Source: Hydrogenophaga sp. (GTDB taxonomy: Bacteria > Pseudomonadota > Gammaproteobacteria > Burkholderiales > Burkholderiaceae). From it: a DNA stretch of 8,519 nt. The number at the start of each line of letters is the position of its first letter. Position 1 is the stretch's first letter. The stretch covers positions 1 through 8,519 of the forward strand of contig JALOSH010000078.1 of the NCBI GenBank assembly GCA_025458545.1, read 5' to 3'. A program made the translations under genes and the position numbers. Below, piece by piece: positions 1 through 6,629 of this stretch. Under the pieces are notes generated by a model. The model had not been told where the DNA came from. It was given only the letters and a program-made list of their open reading frames with translations, and ran no database searches.

Positions 1-514
1 CGCCTGGGAATTCGCCAAGCGCAAGTACGGCGGTGACGACAAGGCCAAGGAATTCGTCGGCAAGCTCTACGCCAACGTGCCCGTGCTCGACACCGGCGCC
101 CGTGGCTCGTCCGTCACCTTTGCCCAGCGCAACCAGGGCGACGTGTTCATCAGCTGGGAGAACGAGGCCTACCTGCTGGAGAAGGAATTCGGCAACAAGG
201 TCGACTTCGTCTACCCGTCGCTGTCCATCCTGGCCGAGCCCGCAGTGACGGTGGTGGACCGCAACGTGGACAAGAAGGGCACCCGCGCGGTGGCCGAGGC
301 CTACCTGAAGTACCTGTACACCGAAGAAGCGCAGGACATCATCGGCAAGCACTTCTACCGACCCACCTCGACCAAGGCGCAGGAGAAGTACGCCAAGCAG
401 CTGCCCAAGCTCAACCTGTTCAAGATCGAAGATGCCTTTGGCGGCTGGGAGAACGCTGCCAAGGTTCACTTTGCCGATGGCGGCACCTTCGACCAGATCT
501 ACACCCGGAAATAA
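1..514 (+). CDS. sbp: Periplasmic sulfate-binding protein, copy 1 (5' end missing)
   Basis: This is the C-terminal half (170 residues, reading frame from base 2) of a substrate-binding protein of the Sbp/CysP family, which delivers sulfate or thiosulfate to the CysTWA ABC importer. The fragment carries the family hallmarks: the DTGARGS loop (fragment residues 30-36), the SWENEA segment (51-56), ILAEPAVTVVD, the EAYLKYLY helix, the YRP turn and an FGGWENAAKVHFADGGTFDQI ending split over the last 35 residues. By memory of the Salmonella/E. coli Sbp structure, the Ala of the GARG loop and the Trp of WENEA line the sulfate pocket, and both are present. WENEA favours sulfate-type Sbp over CysP, which tends to have SFESE there. 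The gene ends in TAA only 39 bases before ssuE with no terminator between, so it probably leads the ssu operon. Its N-terminal half and promoter are outside the window. Confidence 0.95.
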   Translation, partial: AWEFAKRKYGGDDKAKEFVGKLYANVPVLDTGARGSSVTFAQRNQGDVFISWENEAYLLEKEFGNKVDFVYPSLSILAEPAVTVVDRNVDKKGTRAVAEAYLKYLYTEEAQDIIGKHFYRPTSTKAQEKYAKQLPKLNLFKIEDAFGGWENAAKVHFADGGTFDQIYTRK

Positions 515-553
515 GCCCGACCGCTGTCACACCAACAACAGGGAGAAAACAAC

Positions 554-1138
554 GTGTCCATTGTCTTGATCGCCGGCAGCCCGTCCGAGCATTCCCGCTC
601 GGCAGCGCTGCTCGATGCGGTGGCCGAGCGGCTGGCCTTGCGCCAGGTGCTGGCCGAACGCCTGCAGATCCGCAATCTGTCACCGCAGGCCCTGCTGCTG
701 GCCGATGCGGGCAACGGCTCCATCCGCGCTGCGGTGGAGCAGGTCGAGGTTGCCAGCGCGCTGGTGGTGGCCACACCGGTCTACAAGGCCGCGTACAGCG
801 GTGTGCTCAAGGTGTTCCTGGACCTGCTGCCGCAATCGGCCCTGAAGGGAAAAGTGGTGCTGCCGCTGGCCACCGGCGGCAGCCCGCACCACATGCTGGC
901 GCTGGACTATGCGCTGCGGCCGGTGCTGCAATCGCTCGGCGCCCGGCACATCCTGCCCGGGGTGTATGCCACCGATGCGCAGGTGCCCAAGTTCGAGAGC
1001 GGGCAGTACCAGGTGGGGCCGGACCTTGCCCCGCGGCTGGACGAAGCGGTCAACACGCTGCTTCAGGAAACGTTGCGACTGCCGCCCAGCAGCCGTTTCG
1101 CGCCGGTGTCCTTCACCGACGTGCGATGTAGCGTGTAA
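554..1138 (+). CDS. ssuE: NAD(P)H-dependent FMN reductase SsuE
   Basis: The gene encodes a 194-residue flavodoxin-fold FMN reductase that makes FMNH2 for the sulfonate monooxygenase SsuD in the cytoplasm. E. coli SsuE is similar in length. Visible motifs are the FMN-phosphate loop GSPSEHSR (8-15), TPVYKAAYSG (74-83), the LPLATGG strand/loop (103-109) and HHMLALDYALRPVL (112-125). That last segment contains Tyr119, matching the tyrosine of the pi-helix insertion that distinguishes SsuE-type two-component reductases from simple flavin reductases. The start is GTG at 554, chosen because the GGGAGA ribosome-binding site sits at 541-546 and the MSIVLIAGSP opening fits the family. The gene lies between sbp and ssuA as in several betaproteobacterial and pseudomonad ssu clusters. 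A 131-base gap follows. Identification is firm from the motif series and from the adjacent ssuD. Confidence 0.95.
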   Translation: MSIVLIAGSPSEHSRSAALLDAVAERLALRQVLAERLQIRNLSPQALLLADAGNGSIRAAVEQVEVASALVVATPVYKAAYSGVLKVFLDLLPQSALKGKVVLPLATGGSPHHMLALDYALRPVLQSLGARHILPGVYATDAQVPKFESGQYQVGPDLAPRLDEAVNTLLQETLRLPPSSRFAPVSFTDVRCSV

Positions 1139-1269
1139 CGCAACCCCCGCCCGGCTCCGCCGGCGTGGCGGTCCCCTCCCGATGGCCTTGCTGTGAACCG
1201 CCCTGATGGCGCGGCCAGGCCTTCCCTTGCCCTTGAATTTTTTCCCCACCCCTTTCCTTCGGAGTTCCC
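1139..1269 (+). other. Intergenic gap between ssuE and ssuA
   Basis: This 131-base gap is the longest non-coding stretch in the window. It holds a short hairpin at 1151-1163 (CCGGC, TCC loop, GCCGG) without a following T-run, a pyrimidine-rich stretch with six Ts around 1239-1244, and the ssuA ribosome-binding site CGGAG just before 1264. I see no convincing -35/-10 pair and no copy of the TTAT-N11-ATAA dyad found further downstream. It may simply be a long leader, or it may hold a weak processing or attenuation structure. Confidence 0.4.
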
Positions 1270-2307
1270 ATGAACCATCCCCTTGAACACCTCGCGGCGG
1301 CAGAAGCCCACGCCTGGTCCGACCCCACCGAACCTGCTGGGCGCTTCGCCCGCTGGGCCTGGCGCGCGCTGGTAGCTGTCATCGCCGTGCTGGGGGTAGC
1401 CCTGCTGCTGTTACCAGCACCTTCCCATGCCCAGACCCGCACCGAGTTGCGCATCGGCTACCAGAAGTCCGCCAGTCTTTTCGTGCTGCAGAAAAGCCAG
1501 GGCACGCTGGAGAAGCGGCTGCTTCCCCTGGGGGCTGCGGTCAAGTGGGTGGAGTTCCCCGCCGGCCCGCAGTTGCTGGAGGGCCTCAACGTGGGCTCCA
1601 TCGACGTGGGTTTTGTGGGTGAAGCACCGCCCATCTTTGCCCAGGCCGCCGGTGCCCGGTTCGTCTACATCGGCAACGACCCCGCCGCTCCGGCAGCAGA
1701 GGCGATCGTGGTGCCGAAGGACTCTCCGCTCAAGACCGTCAGCGACCTCAAGGGAAAGAAGGTGGCCCTCAACCGCGGCTCCAACGTGCACTACCTGCTG
1801 GTGAAGCTGCTGGAGAAGCACGGCCTGAAATACAGCGAGATCCAGCCTGTGTTCCTGGCCCCGGCCGATGCCCGTGCCGCCTTTGAACGGGGCGCCGTGG
1901 ATGCCTGGGTCATCTGGGATCCCTTCCTGGCGGCGGCTGAAAAGCAGGTCGGTGCGCGCATCCTGGCCGACGGTTCCGGGCTGGTGAACAACTACGCCTT
2001 CTACCTGGGAGAACGCGGCTTTGCCGAAAAGCATCCGCAGGTCATCAAGGCGCTGTTCGAGGACACGGTGGAGCAGGGCAAGTGGCTCAAGGCCAACCTG
2101 CAGCAGGCCGCCCGGCTCATTGCACCCCAGCAGGGACTGGACGTGGACATCGTTGAAACCTCGCTGCGCCGCTACCAGTACGGCGTCACCCCGATCACCG
2201 AGCAGGTGCTTGCGGAGCAGCAAAAGATTGCTGACAGCTTCTTCCAGCTCAAGCTGATTCCCAAGCCCATCCAGGTCCGCGAAGCCGCGCTGACCAACCT
2301 CTACTGA
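1270..2307 (+). CDS. ssuA: Aliphatic sulfonate-binding periplasmic protein SsuA, copy 1
   Basis: This 345-residue periplasmic binding protein of the SsuA/TauA (NMT1-like) fold captures sulfonates for the SsuBC importer. Family hallmarks are LRIGYQKSA (60-68), [37 protein letters not shown] as the first-lobe block, then SDLKGKKVALNRGSNVHYLL and [22 protein letters not shown] in the second lobe. The leader is unusually long. A polar stretch of about 30 residues precedes the hydrophobic core (ALVAVIAVLGVALLLLPA, 33-50), and the likely signal-peptidase site is SHA|Q after residue 54. ATG 1270 is kept because CGGAG lies just upstream and no later ATG or GTG precedes the hydrophobic core with a usable ribosome-binding site. 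The C-terminal half (RRYQYGVTPI, QKIADSFFQLKLIPKPI) differs from that of copy 2 and from E. coli SsuA, so the ligand range may differ. It ends 15 bases before the next gene. Confidence 0.92.
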   Translation: MNHPLEHLAAAEAHAWSDPTEPAGRFARWAWRALVAVIAVLGVALLLLPAPSHAQTRTELRIGYQKSASLFVLQKSQGTLEKRLLPLGAAVKWVEFPAGPQLLEGLNVGSIDVGFVGEAPPIFAQAAGARFVYIGNDPAAPAAEAIVVPKDSPLKTVSDLKGKKVALNRGSNVHYLLVKLLEKHGLKYSEIQPVFLAPADARAAFERGAVDAWVIWDPFLAAAEKQVGARILADGSGLVNNYAFYLGERGFAEKHPQVIKALFEDTVEQGKWLKANLQQAARLIAPQQGLDVDIVETSLRRYQYGVTPITEQVLAEQQKIADSFFQLKLIPKPIQVREAALTNLY

Positions 2308-2322
2308 AACCGGGTGGTGCCC

Positions 2323-3336
2323 ATGAAATCCCTACACAAACCTATGGCCTTTTCCCGCCGGCGCGCCTTCCAGGTGCTGGCGGTGACCGCAGCGTCGTGG
2401 AACGGTGCACAGCGCTGGGCCCACGCCCAGACCGGGGTCCGCGCCGAAGCGCCACCTGTGCTGCGCATCGGCTACCAGAAATCAGCGGTCAACCTGGTCA
2501 TTGCCAAGGAACTGGGCTGGCTGGAGAAACGCCTGCCGGCCACCCAGGTGAGCTGGATCGAGTTTCCCGCCGGGCCTCAGCTGCTGGAGGCTTTGGCGGT
2601 GGGTGCGCTGGAATTCGGCCTGACTGGCGACTCGCCGCCGGTGTTCGCCCAGGCGGCTGGCAAGGATCTGCTGTACGTTGCTGCCGAGCCACCCAAGCCC
2701 GACAGCTCGGCCTTGTTGGTGCTGGCCGATTCCCCTATGAAAAACCTTGCCGACCTGCGAGGGCGCAGGGTGGCGCTGCAGAAAGGGTCCAGCGCGCACT
2801 ACCTACTGGTGCGTGCGGTGGACAAGGCCGGCCTGAAGTGGACGGATGTCCAGCCGATCTACCTGACCCCGGCCGATGCCCGTGCTGCCTTCGAGCGCAG
2901 AAGTGTGGACGCCTGGGCCATCTGGGACCCGTTCTATGCGGCCACCGAACTGGCGGTGAAACCGCGCGTGCTCGCCACCGGCCGAGATCTCGCCAGCAAC
3001 AACTCGTTTTACCTGGCCTCGCGAGCCTTCACCACCGACCACGCGCCCACCCTGCAGGTGCTGTTCGAAGAACTCACCCGGGCTGACCGCTTTGCGCAGG
3101 AAAGGCGCCCAGAAGCGATCAAGCTGATCGCCGCGTTCAGCGGGCTGGACGCCGGCGTGGTGAGCCTGTTCCTGCAGCGTCGCCCACCCTCCCCGGTAGG
3201 ACCCCTGAGCCCCTCCACCGTGATCGACCAGCAGCGCGTGGCCGACGCCTTTTTCAACCTCGGCCTGATCCCCCGGCCCGTCAAGGTGGCCGACCTTGTC
3301 TGGCGCCCAACCCCCACCCTCCGGAGCCCCGCATGA
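2323..3336 (+). CDS. ssuA: Aliphatic sulfonate-binding protein SsuA, copy 2, with Tat-like leader
   Basis: This is a second SsuA-family binding protein (337 residues from ATG 2323), paralogous to the preceding gene. Shared blocks are LRIGYQKSA (47-55), the [22 protein letters not shown] region, [48 protein letters not shown] and the [12 protein letters not shown] tail. It resembles E. coli SsuA more closely than copy 1 does ([33 protein letters not shown]). The leader contains SRRRAFQ at residues 11-17, an RR-x-F twin-arginine pattern, followed by a weakly hydrophobic stretch and an AHA|Q cleavage site after residue 35. This suggests Tat export, unlike the Sec-like leader of copy 1. In-frame GTG 2314 would add three residues. 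ATG 2323 is preferred as the commoner start codon. The stop overlaps the ssuD start (ATGA), which suggests translational coupling. Confidence 0.92.
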   Translation: MKSLHKPMAFSRRRAFQVLAVTAASWNGAQRWAHAQTGVRAEAPPVLRIGYQKSAVNLVIAKELGWLEKRLPATQVSWIEFPAGPQLLEALAVGALEFGLTGDSPPVFAQAAGKDLLYVAAEPPKPDSSALLVLADSPMKNLADLRGRRVALQKGSSAHYLLVRAVDKAGLKWTDVQPIYLTPADARAAFERRSVDAWAIWDPFYAATELAVKPRVLATGRDLASNNSFYLASRAFTTDHAPTLQVLFEELTRADRFAQERRPEAIKLIAAFSGLDAGVVSLFLQRRPPSPVGPLSPSTVIDQQRVADAFFNLGLIPRPVKVADLVWRPTPTLRSPA

Positions 3337-4496
3337 AAATCTTCTGGTTCATTCCCACCCACGGCGACAGCCGCTACCTCGGCACGGCAGAAGGCGCCCG
3401 CGCGCTCAGCCACGACTACCTCAAGCAGGTGGCGCAGGCGGCCGACAGCCTGGGCTACGAGGGCGTGCTCATTCCCACCGGCCGCTCCTGCGAAGACCCT
3501 TGGGTGGTTGCAGCAAGTCTTCTTCCGGTGACGCAGCGCCTTAAGTTCCTGGTGGCTGTGCGCCCCGGCCTGCACCAGCCCGCGCTGGCCGCGCGAATGG
3601 CCGCCAGCTTCGACCGGCTCTCCGGCGGGCGCCTGCTGATCAACCTCGTGACCGGCGGCGACCGCGCCGAACTCGAGGGCGACGGCGTGTTCCTCGACCA
3701 CGAGAAGCGCTACGCCCAGTCGGCCGAGTTCATCCGCATCTGGCGCGAGATCCTTGCCCGCAGCCACAGCAGCGAGAGCTTCGACTTCGACGGCGAACAC
3801 CTGCAGGTCAAGGGCGCGAAGCTGCTCTTCCCGCCGGTGCAGCAGCCGCACCCGCCGGTGTACTTCGGCGGCTCGTCGGAAGCCGCGCACGAGCTGGCCG
3901 CCGAGCAGGTCGACACCTACCTGACCTGGGGCGAACCCCCGGCCGATGTGGCGAAGAAGGTGGCGGATGTGAAGGCGCGTGCAGCCAGGCGTGGCCGCAG
4001 CGTGAAGTTCGGCATCCGCCTGCATGTGATCGTCCGGGAAACCGAGGCCGAAGCCTGGGCGGCGGCCGATTCGCTCATCAGCCGGCTCGATGACGACACC
4101 GTGATCCAGGCCCAGAACGCCTTCGCCCGCATGGACTCCGAAGGCCAGCGCCGCATGGCCGCGCTGCACGCCGGTGGCAAGAAGCGCAGCCGCGCCGATC
4201 TGGAAATCAGCCCCAACCTGTGGGCGGGTGTGGGCCTGGTGCGCGGGGGTGCGGGCACCGCGCTGGTGGGGGACCCGAAAACGGTGGCCGCGCGCATCCA
4301 GGAGTACGCCGACCTGGGCCTGGAGAACTTCATCTTTTCGGGCTACCCGCACCTGGAAGAGGCCTACCGCTTTGCCGAACTGGTGTTTCCGCTGCTGCCG
4401 GTTTCGCTGCGGGAGAAGCTGCCGGGGCATCTGCCCACAGGGCCCTTTGGCGAAACCGTGGCCAACGCGTTTGTGCCGCGCGCTTCGCAGAGCTGA
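3333..4496 (+). CDS. ssuD: FMNH2-dependent alkanesulfonate monooxygenase SsuD
   Basis: SsuD is the cytoplasmic enzyme that uses FMNH2 from SsuE and O2 to cleave the C-S bond of alkanesulfonates, releasing sulfite and an aldehyde. The 387-residue product has the bacterial-luciferase-like TIM-barrel sequence and can be followed against E. coli SsuD (381 residues) along its whole length. Landmarks are [14 protein letters not shown] (4-17), [11 protein letters not shown] with Cys53, [11 protein letters not shown], the NLVTGGD loop, [38 protein letters not shown] with Arg229 and His231, [20 protein letters not shown] with Arg304 in the mobile loop, and [10 protein letters not shown] with Tyr338 and His340. 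These correspond to E. coli Cys54, Arg226, His228, Arg297, Tyr331 and His333 (numbers from memory), so it should be active. A GGAG site lies upstream inside ssuA2. ssuC follows after 12 bases. Confidence 0.97.
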   Translation: MKIFWFIPTHGDSRYLGTAEGARALSHDYLKQVAQAADSLGYEGVLIPTGRSCEDPWVVAASLLPVTQRLKFLVAVRPGLHQPALAARMAASFDRLSGGRLLINLVTGGDRAELEGDGVFLDHEKRYAQSAEFIRIWREILARSHSSESFDFDGEHLQVKGAKLLFPPVQQPHPPVYFGGSSEAAHELAAEQVDTYLTWGEPPADVAKKVADVKARAARRGRSVKFGIRLHVIVRETEAEAWAAADSLISRLDDDTVIQAQNAFARMDSEGQRRMAALHAGGKKRSRADLEISPNLWAGVGLVRGGAGTALVGDPKTVAARIQEYADLGLENFIFSGYPHLEEAYRFAELVFPLLPVSLREKLPGHLPTGPFGETVANAFVPRASQS

Positions 4497-4508
4497 AGGA
4501 GCGCGTTC

Positions 4509-5393
4509 ATGAACCCAACCCATCGTTGGTCACCTCCTGTGCCTAACGCAACCGTGCCCGCTGTGCGCCTGCCGGCGGCAACCCCGGGCGGGGCTGCCGC
4601 CGCATGGTCCCGGCGCGCGCTGCAGGCCGCTGCGCAGCGGCTGCTGCCCTGGGTGGCTCCCGTCGGGCTGCTGGTCCTCTGGCAGGTCGCGTCCTCCCTG
4701 GGCTGGCTGTCCACGCGCGTGCTGCCGGCGCCAGACGAGGTGGTCCGTGCCGCGTGGACGCTGGGCGCCTCCGGCGAACTCTGGAACCATGTGCAGGTCA
4801 GTGCCGCCCGCGCCCTGATTGGCCTGGCCATCGGCGGTGGCCTGGGCCTTTTGCTGGGCCTGCTGACTGGCTCGGTGCGGTTCTTCGAGACCCTGTTGGA
4901 CTCCACCATCCAGATGGTGCGCAACATCCCCGCGCTGGCGCTCATTCCGCTGGTGATCCTGTGGTTCGGCATCGACGAAGCGGCCAAGCTGTTCCTGATT
5001 GCGGTGGCGGTGTTCTTCCCGATCTACCTCAACACCTTCCACGGCATCCGCAACGTCGACCCGGGCCTGATCGAAATGGGCCGCACCTACGGCCTTTCGC
5101 GTTGGGGCCTGTACACGCAGATCATCCTGCCGGGTGCCCTGTCGTCCATCCTGGTGGGGCTGCGCTTTTCGCTCGGCCTGATGTGGGTGATCCTGATCGT
5201 GGCCGAAACCATCTCGACGCAGGCGGGCATCGGCTACCTCACCATGAATGCGCGCGAGTTCCTGCAGACCGACATCGTGCTGGTCGGCATCCTGCTCTAT
5301 GCGTTGCTGGGCAAGCTGGCGGATGTGTTCGCGCGTGGTCTGGAGCGCTACTGGCTGCGCTGGCACCCGGGTTACCAGGGGGGCAAGGCATGA
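4509..5393 (+). CDS. ssuC: Sulfonate ABC transporter permease SsuC
   Basis: This inner-membrane permease (294 residues) forms the sulfonate channel of SsuABC. About six hydrophobic segments are visible, near residues 47-64, 102-120, 142-155, 160-176, 218-233 and 255-272. Between them lies the cytoplasmic EAA-type coupling loop ([21 protein letters not shown], starting at 188), which docks on SsuB. The segment [20 protein letters not shown] is typical of SsuC/TauC permeases. The N-terminus carries about 45 extra residues, Pro/Ala-rich and polar, compared with the usual length of about 260. Start ATG 4509 is well supported by an AAGGAG ribosome-binding site at 4496-4501 that overlaps the ssuD stop. 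The stop overlaps the ssuB start (ATGA). A TauC-type permease is possible in principle, but position between ssuD and ssuB favours SsuC. Confidence 0.95.
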   Translation: MNPTHRWSPPVPNATVPAVRLPAATPGGAAAAWSRRALQAAAQRLLPWVAPVGLLVLWQVASSLGWLSTRVLPAPDEVVRAAWTLGASGELWNHVQVSAARALIGLAIGGGLGLLLGLLTGSVRFFETLLDSTIQMVRNIPALALIPLVILWFGIDEAAKLFLIAVAVFFPIYLNTFHGIRNVDPGLIEMGRTYGLSRWGLYTQIILPGALSSILVGLRFSLGLMWVILIVAETISTQAGIGYLTMNAREFLQTDIVLVGILLYALLGKLADVFARGLERYWLRWHPGYQGGKA

Positions 5394-6250
5394 GCGCAGA
5401 CATCACGGGTCTCATCACCCATCCCGCAGGGGACAACACCCGGCACCACGCTGCACAAGCACCCGCGGGTGTGCGCCTGCAGCTCAAGGCCCTGAGCAAG
5501 CGCTACGGCGAGCGCGAGGTGCTGCGCCACAACCAGCTCACCATCGAACCCGGCGAGTTCGTGGCCATTGTTGGCCGCAGCGGTTGCGGCAAAAGCACGC
5601 TGCTGCGCCTCATTGCCGGCCTGGAAGACGCCAGCAGCGGTGAACTGCTGCTCAATGGCCAGCCGGTGCGCGGCCTGCACGCGGACACCCGCATCATGTT
5701 CCAGGACGCCCGCCTGCTGCCCTGGAAGCGCGTGCTCGACAACGTCGCCCTGGGCCTGCCGCGGGAACGCCGCCAGGACGCCGAGGTCGTGCTGAGCCAG
5801 GTGGGTCTGGGCGATCGCCTGAACGACTGGCCCGCCAGGCTGTCCGGGGGGCAGCGCCAGCGGGTGTCGCTGGCGCGTGCGCTCGTGCACCGCCCGAACT
5901 TGCTGCTGCTGGACGAACCCCTGGGTGCGCTGGATGCGCTGACCCGCATCGAAATGCACGAACTCATCGAAGGGCTCTGGAAGCGGAACGGCTTCACCGC
6001 CCTGCTGGTCACGCACGACGTGCAGGAAGCGGTGGCGCTGGCCGACCGGGTGGTACTGATCGAAGACGGCGCCATTGCGCTGGACGAGCCTGTGCCCCTG
6101 CCACGCCCGCGCTCCCGCGGCGACGCGCGCTTTGCCGCCATTGAGAAGGCCATCCTGGACCGGGTGCTGCAGGTGCCTGATGCGCAGCCGCCTTCGTCGG
6201 ACCCTCCCTGGCCGCCCCCTCCTGCCCACGCGCTGCGCTGGGCGGTCTGA
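5390..6250 (+). CDS. ssuB: Sulfonate ABC transporter ATP-binding protein SsuB
   Basis: This cytoplasmic ATPase (286 residues) powers SsuC-mediated sulfonate import. All nucleotide-binding elements are present: Walker [10 protein letters not shown] (62-70), Q-loop FQDARLLPW with Gln105, signature LSGGQRQR (151-158), Walker B LLLLDEP (171-177, Glu176 catalytic), D-loop GALD (179-182) and switch His209 in THDVQEA. The FQDARLLPW form of the Q-loop is typical of the SsuB/TauB/NrtD group. The start ATG 5390 overlaps the ssuC stop. The open frame extends upstream to 4604, but that part is out of frame with ssuC and is a shadow. Two extensions stand out: about 25 polar residues before the core, and a proline-rich C-terminal tail ([12 protein letters not shown], 267-278). 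The usual family length is about 255. A 52-base pyrimidine-rich gap separates it from ssuF. Confidence 0.96.
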   Translation: MSADITGLITHPAGDNTRHHAAQAPAGVRLQLKALSKRYGEREVLRHNQLTIEPGEFVAIVGRSGCGKSTLLRLIAGLEDASSGELLLNGQPVRGLHADTRIMFQDARLLPWKRVLDNVALGLPRERRQDAEVVLSQVGLGDRLNDWPARLSGGQRQRVSLARALVHRPNLLLLDEPLGALDALTRIEMHELIEGLWKRNGFTALLVTHDVQEAVALADRVVLIEDGAIALDEPVPLPRPRSRGDARFAAIEKAILDRVLQVPDAQPPSSDPPWPPPPAHALRWAV

Positions 6251-6302
6251 ACCGCTTTCCCTCTTCCTTTCTTTCTTCAACCTCTGCAACAAGGAAACCA
6301 AC

Positions 6303-6518
6303 ATGTCCATTCAAGCCATCAACGTGCGCAACCAGTTCAAGGGCAAGGTCCGCGAAATCATCCGCGGCGACGTGGTCTCGGAAGTCGATGTGGAGACCCC
6401 GTGGGGCGTCGTCACCTCGGTCATCACCACCCGCTCGGTCGACGACCTGAACCTGGTGGTGGGCTCCGATGTGGTGGCGCTGGTCAAGTCCACCGAAGTG
6501 TCGATCGCCAAGCTCTGA
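6303..6518 (+). CDS. ssuF: TOBE/Mop-type small protein SsuF
   Basis: This is a 71-residue single TOBE (molybdopterin/oxyanion-binding, Mop-like) domain. Characteristic segments are SIQAINVRNQFKGKV (2-16), VVSEVDVETPWGVVTSVITTRSVDDL and the closing ALVKSTEVSIAKL. Free-standing Mop domains bind molybdate or related oxyanions as oligomers. The homologue at the end of pseudomonad ssu operons is called SsuF and has been linked to sulfonate use, but its biochemical role is not known to me. The start ATG 6303 has AAGGAAA a few bases upstream. Longer in-frame extensions into ssuB are rejected because they break family length. It is probably the last gene of the ssu operon. No clear terminator follows, so some read-through into the peroxiredoxin gene is possible. 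Confidence 0.9.
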   Translation: MSIQAINVRNQFKGKVREIIRGDVVSEVDVETPWGVVTSVITTRSVDDLNLVVGSDVVALVKSTEVSIAKL

Positions 6519-6535
6519 CCACGTTGTCCCGCCCT

Positions 6536-6554
6536 TTATGCCTGGCAGCCATAA
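6536..6554 (+). promoter_or_regulatory. Predicted LysR-type (CysB/Cbl/SsuR-like) activator box upstream of the peroxiredoxin gene
   Basis: The 19-base sequence TTATGCCTGGCAGCCATAA is an imperfect dyad: TTATG, CTG, CAG and CATAA pair around base 6545, with only three unpaired positions. It contains ATG-N9-CAT and fits the general LysR-family T-N11-A pattern. Its centre lies about 64 bases upstream of the transcription start implied by the adjacent -10-like element, which is where LysR-type activators usually place their recognition site. A second TTAT-N11-ATAA lies at 7874-7892 with identical downstream spacing. The sulfur-starvation genes suggest CysB, Cbl or SsuR as the binder, but which regulator binds is inference. 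Confidence 0.65.
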
Positions 6555-6557
6555 GCA

Positions 6558-6582
6558 AACCACCAATCGGTCGTTGGTGGTT
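6558..6582. repeat. Perfect 9-bp inverted repeat overlapping the -35 element
   Basis: AACCACCAA (6558-6566) and TTGGTGGTT (6574-6582) are exact reverse complements separated by seven bases. The right arm contains the TTGGTG -35-like hexamer. The region lies between the predicted activator box and the -10, so it is more likely an operator or promoter-embedded dyad than a terminator, and there is no T-run after it. The matching promoter at 7874-7940 keeps the TTGGTG but not the left arm, so the repeat is specific to this copy. Confidence 0.6.
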
Positions 6583-6602
6583 CGCCTGGGGCTTCAGACA
6601 AT
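6574..6602 (+). promoter_or_regulatory. Predicted sigma-70-type promoter of the peroxiredoxin gene
   Basis: TTGGTG (6574-6579) and GACAAT (6597-6602) are separated by 17 bases. They match the sigma-70 consensus hexamers at three and four positions, the weak -35 expected of an activator-dependent promoter. The predicted start is near 6609, some 20 bases before the ATG. The same arrangement, with a shared GTCGTTGGTG 10-mer, recurs at 7912-7940. Confidence 0.55.
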
Positions 6603-6629
6603 GGGCCCCCTTTGTTGAGGACTCTGCAC

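Noticed and set aside
1151..1163. CCGGC-TCC-GCCGG hairpin as a terminator after ssuE
   Set aside because: The stem is only five pairs and there is no T-run after it. Such small GC hairpins are common by chance in this composition.
2314..2322. GTG start for SsuA copy 2
   Set aside because: It adds only three residues (MVP) before ATG 2323. ATG is the likelier start, although neither has a strong ribosome-binding site.
3009..4523. Long minus-strand open frame opposite ssuD and the end of ssuA copy 2
   Set aside because: It mirrors well-identified genes in high-GC DNA, where antisense frames stay open through codon bias. Its translation shows no recognisable domain and is rich in Arg, Gly, Ala and His.
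4523..4530. TCGTTGGT near the ssuC start, resembling the -35 region of the shared promoters
   Set aside because: It lies inside the coding sequence and has neither the TTAT-N11-ATAA box upstream nor a -10-like element at the right distance.
4604..5389. Upstream extension of the ssuB reading frame giving a 548-residue protein
   Set aside because: This stretch is the wrong frame of ssuC, whose hydrophobic permease sequence is clear. ssuB properly starts at ATG 5390, overlapping the ssuC stop.
6251..6302. Pyrimidine-rich gap between ssuB and ssuF as a regulatory element
   Set aside because: It has skewed composition but no dyad or promoter hexamers. It is more likely a simple leader with the AAGGAAA ribosome-binding site.
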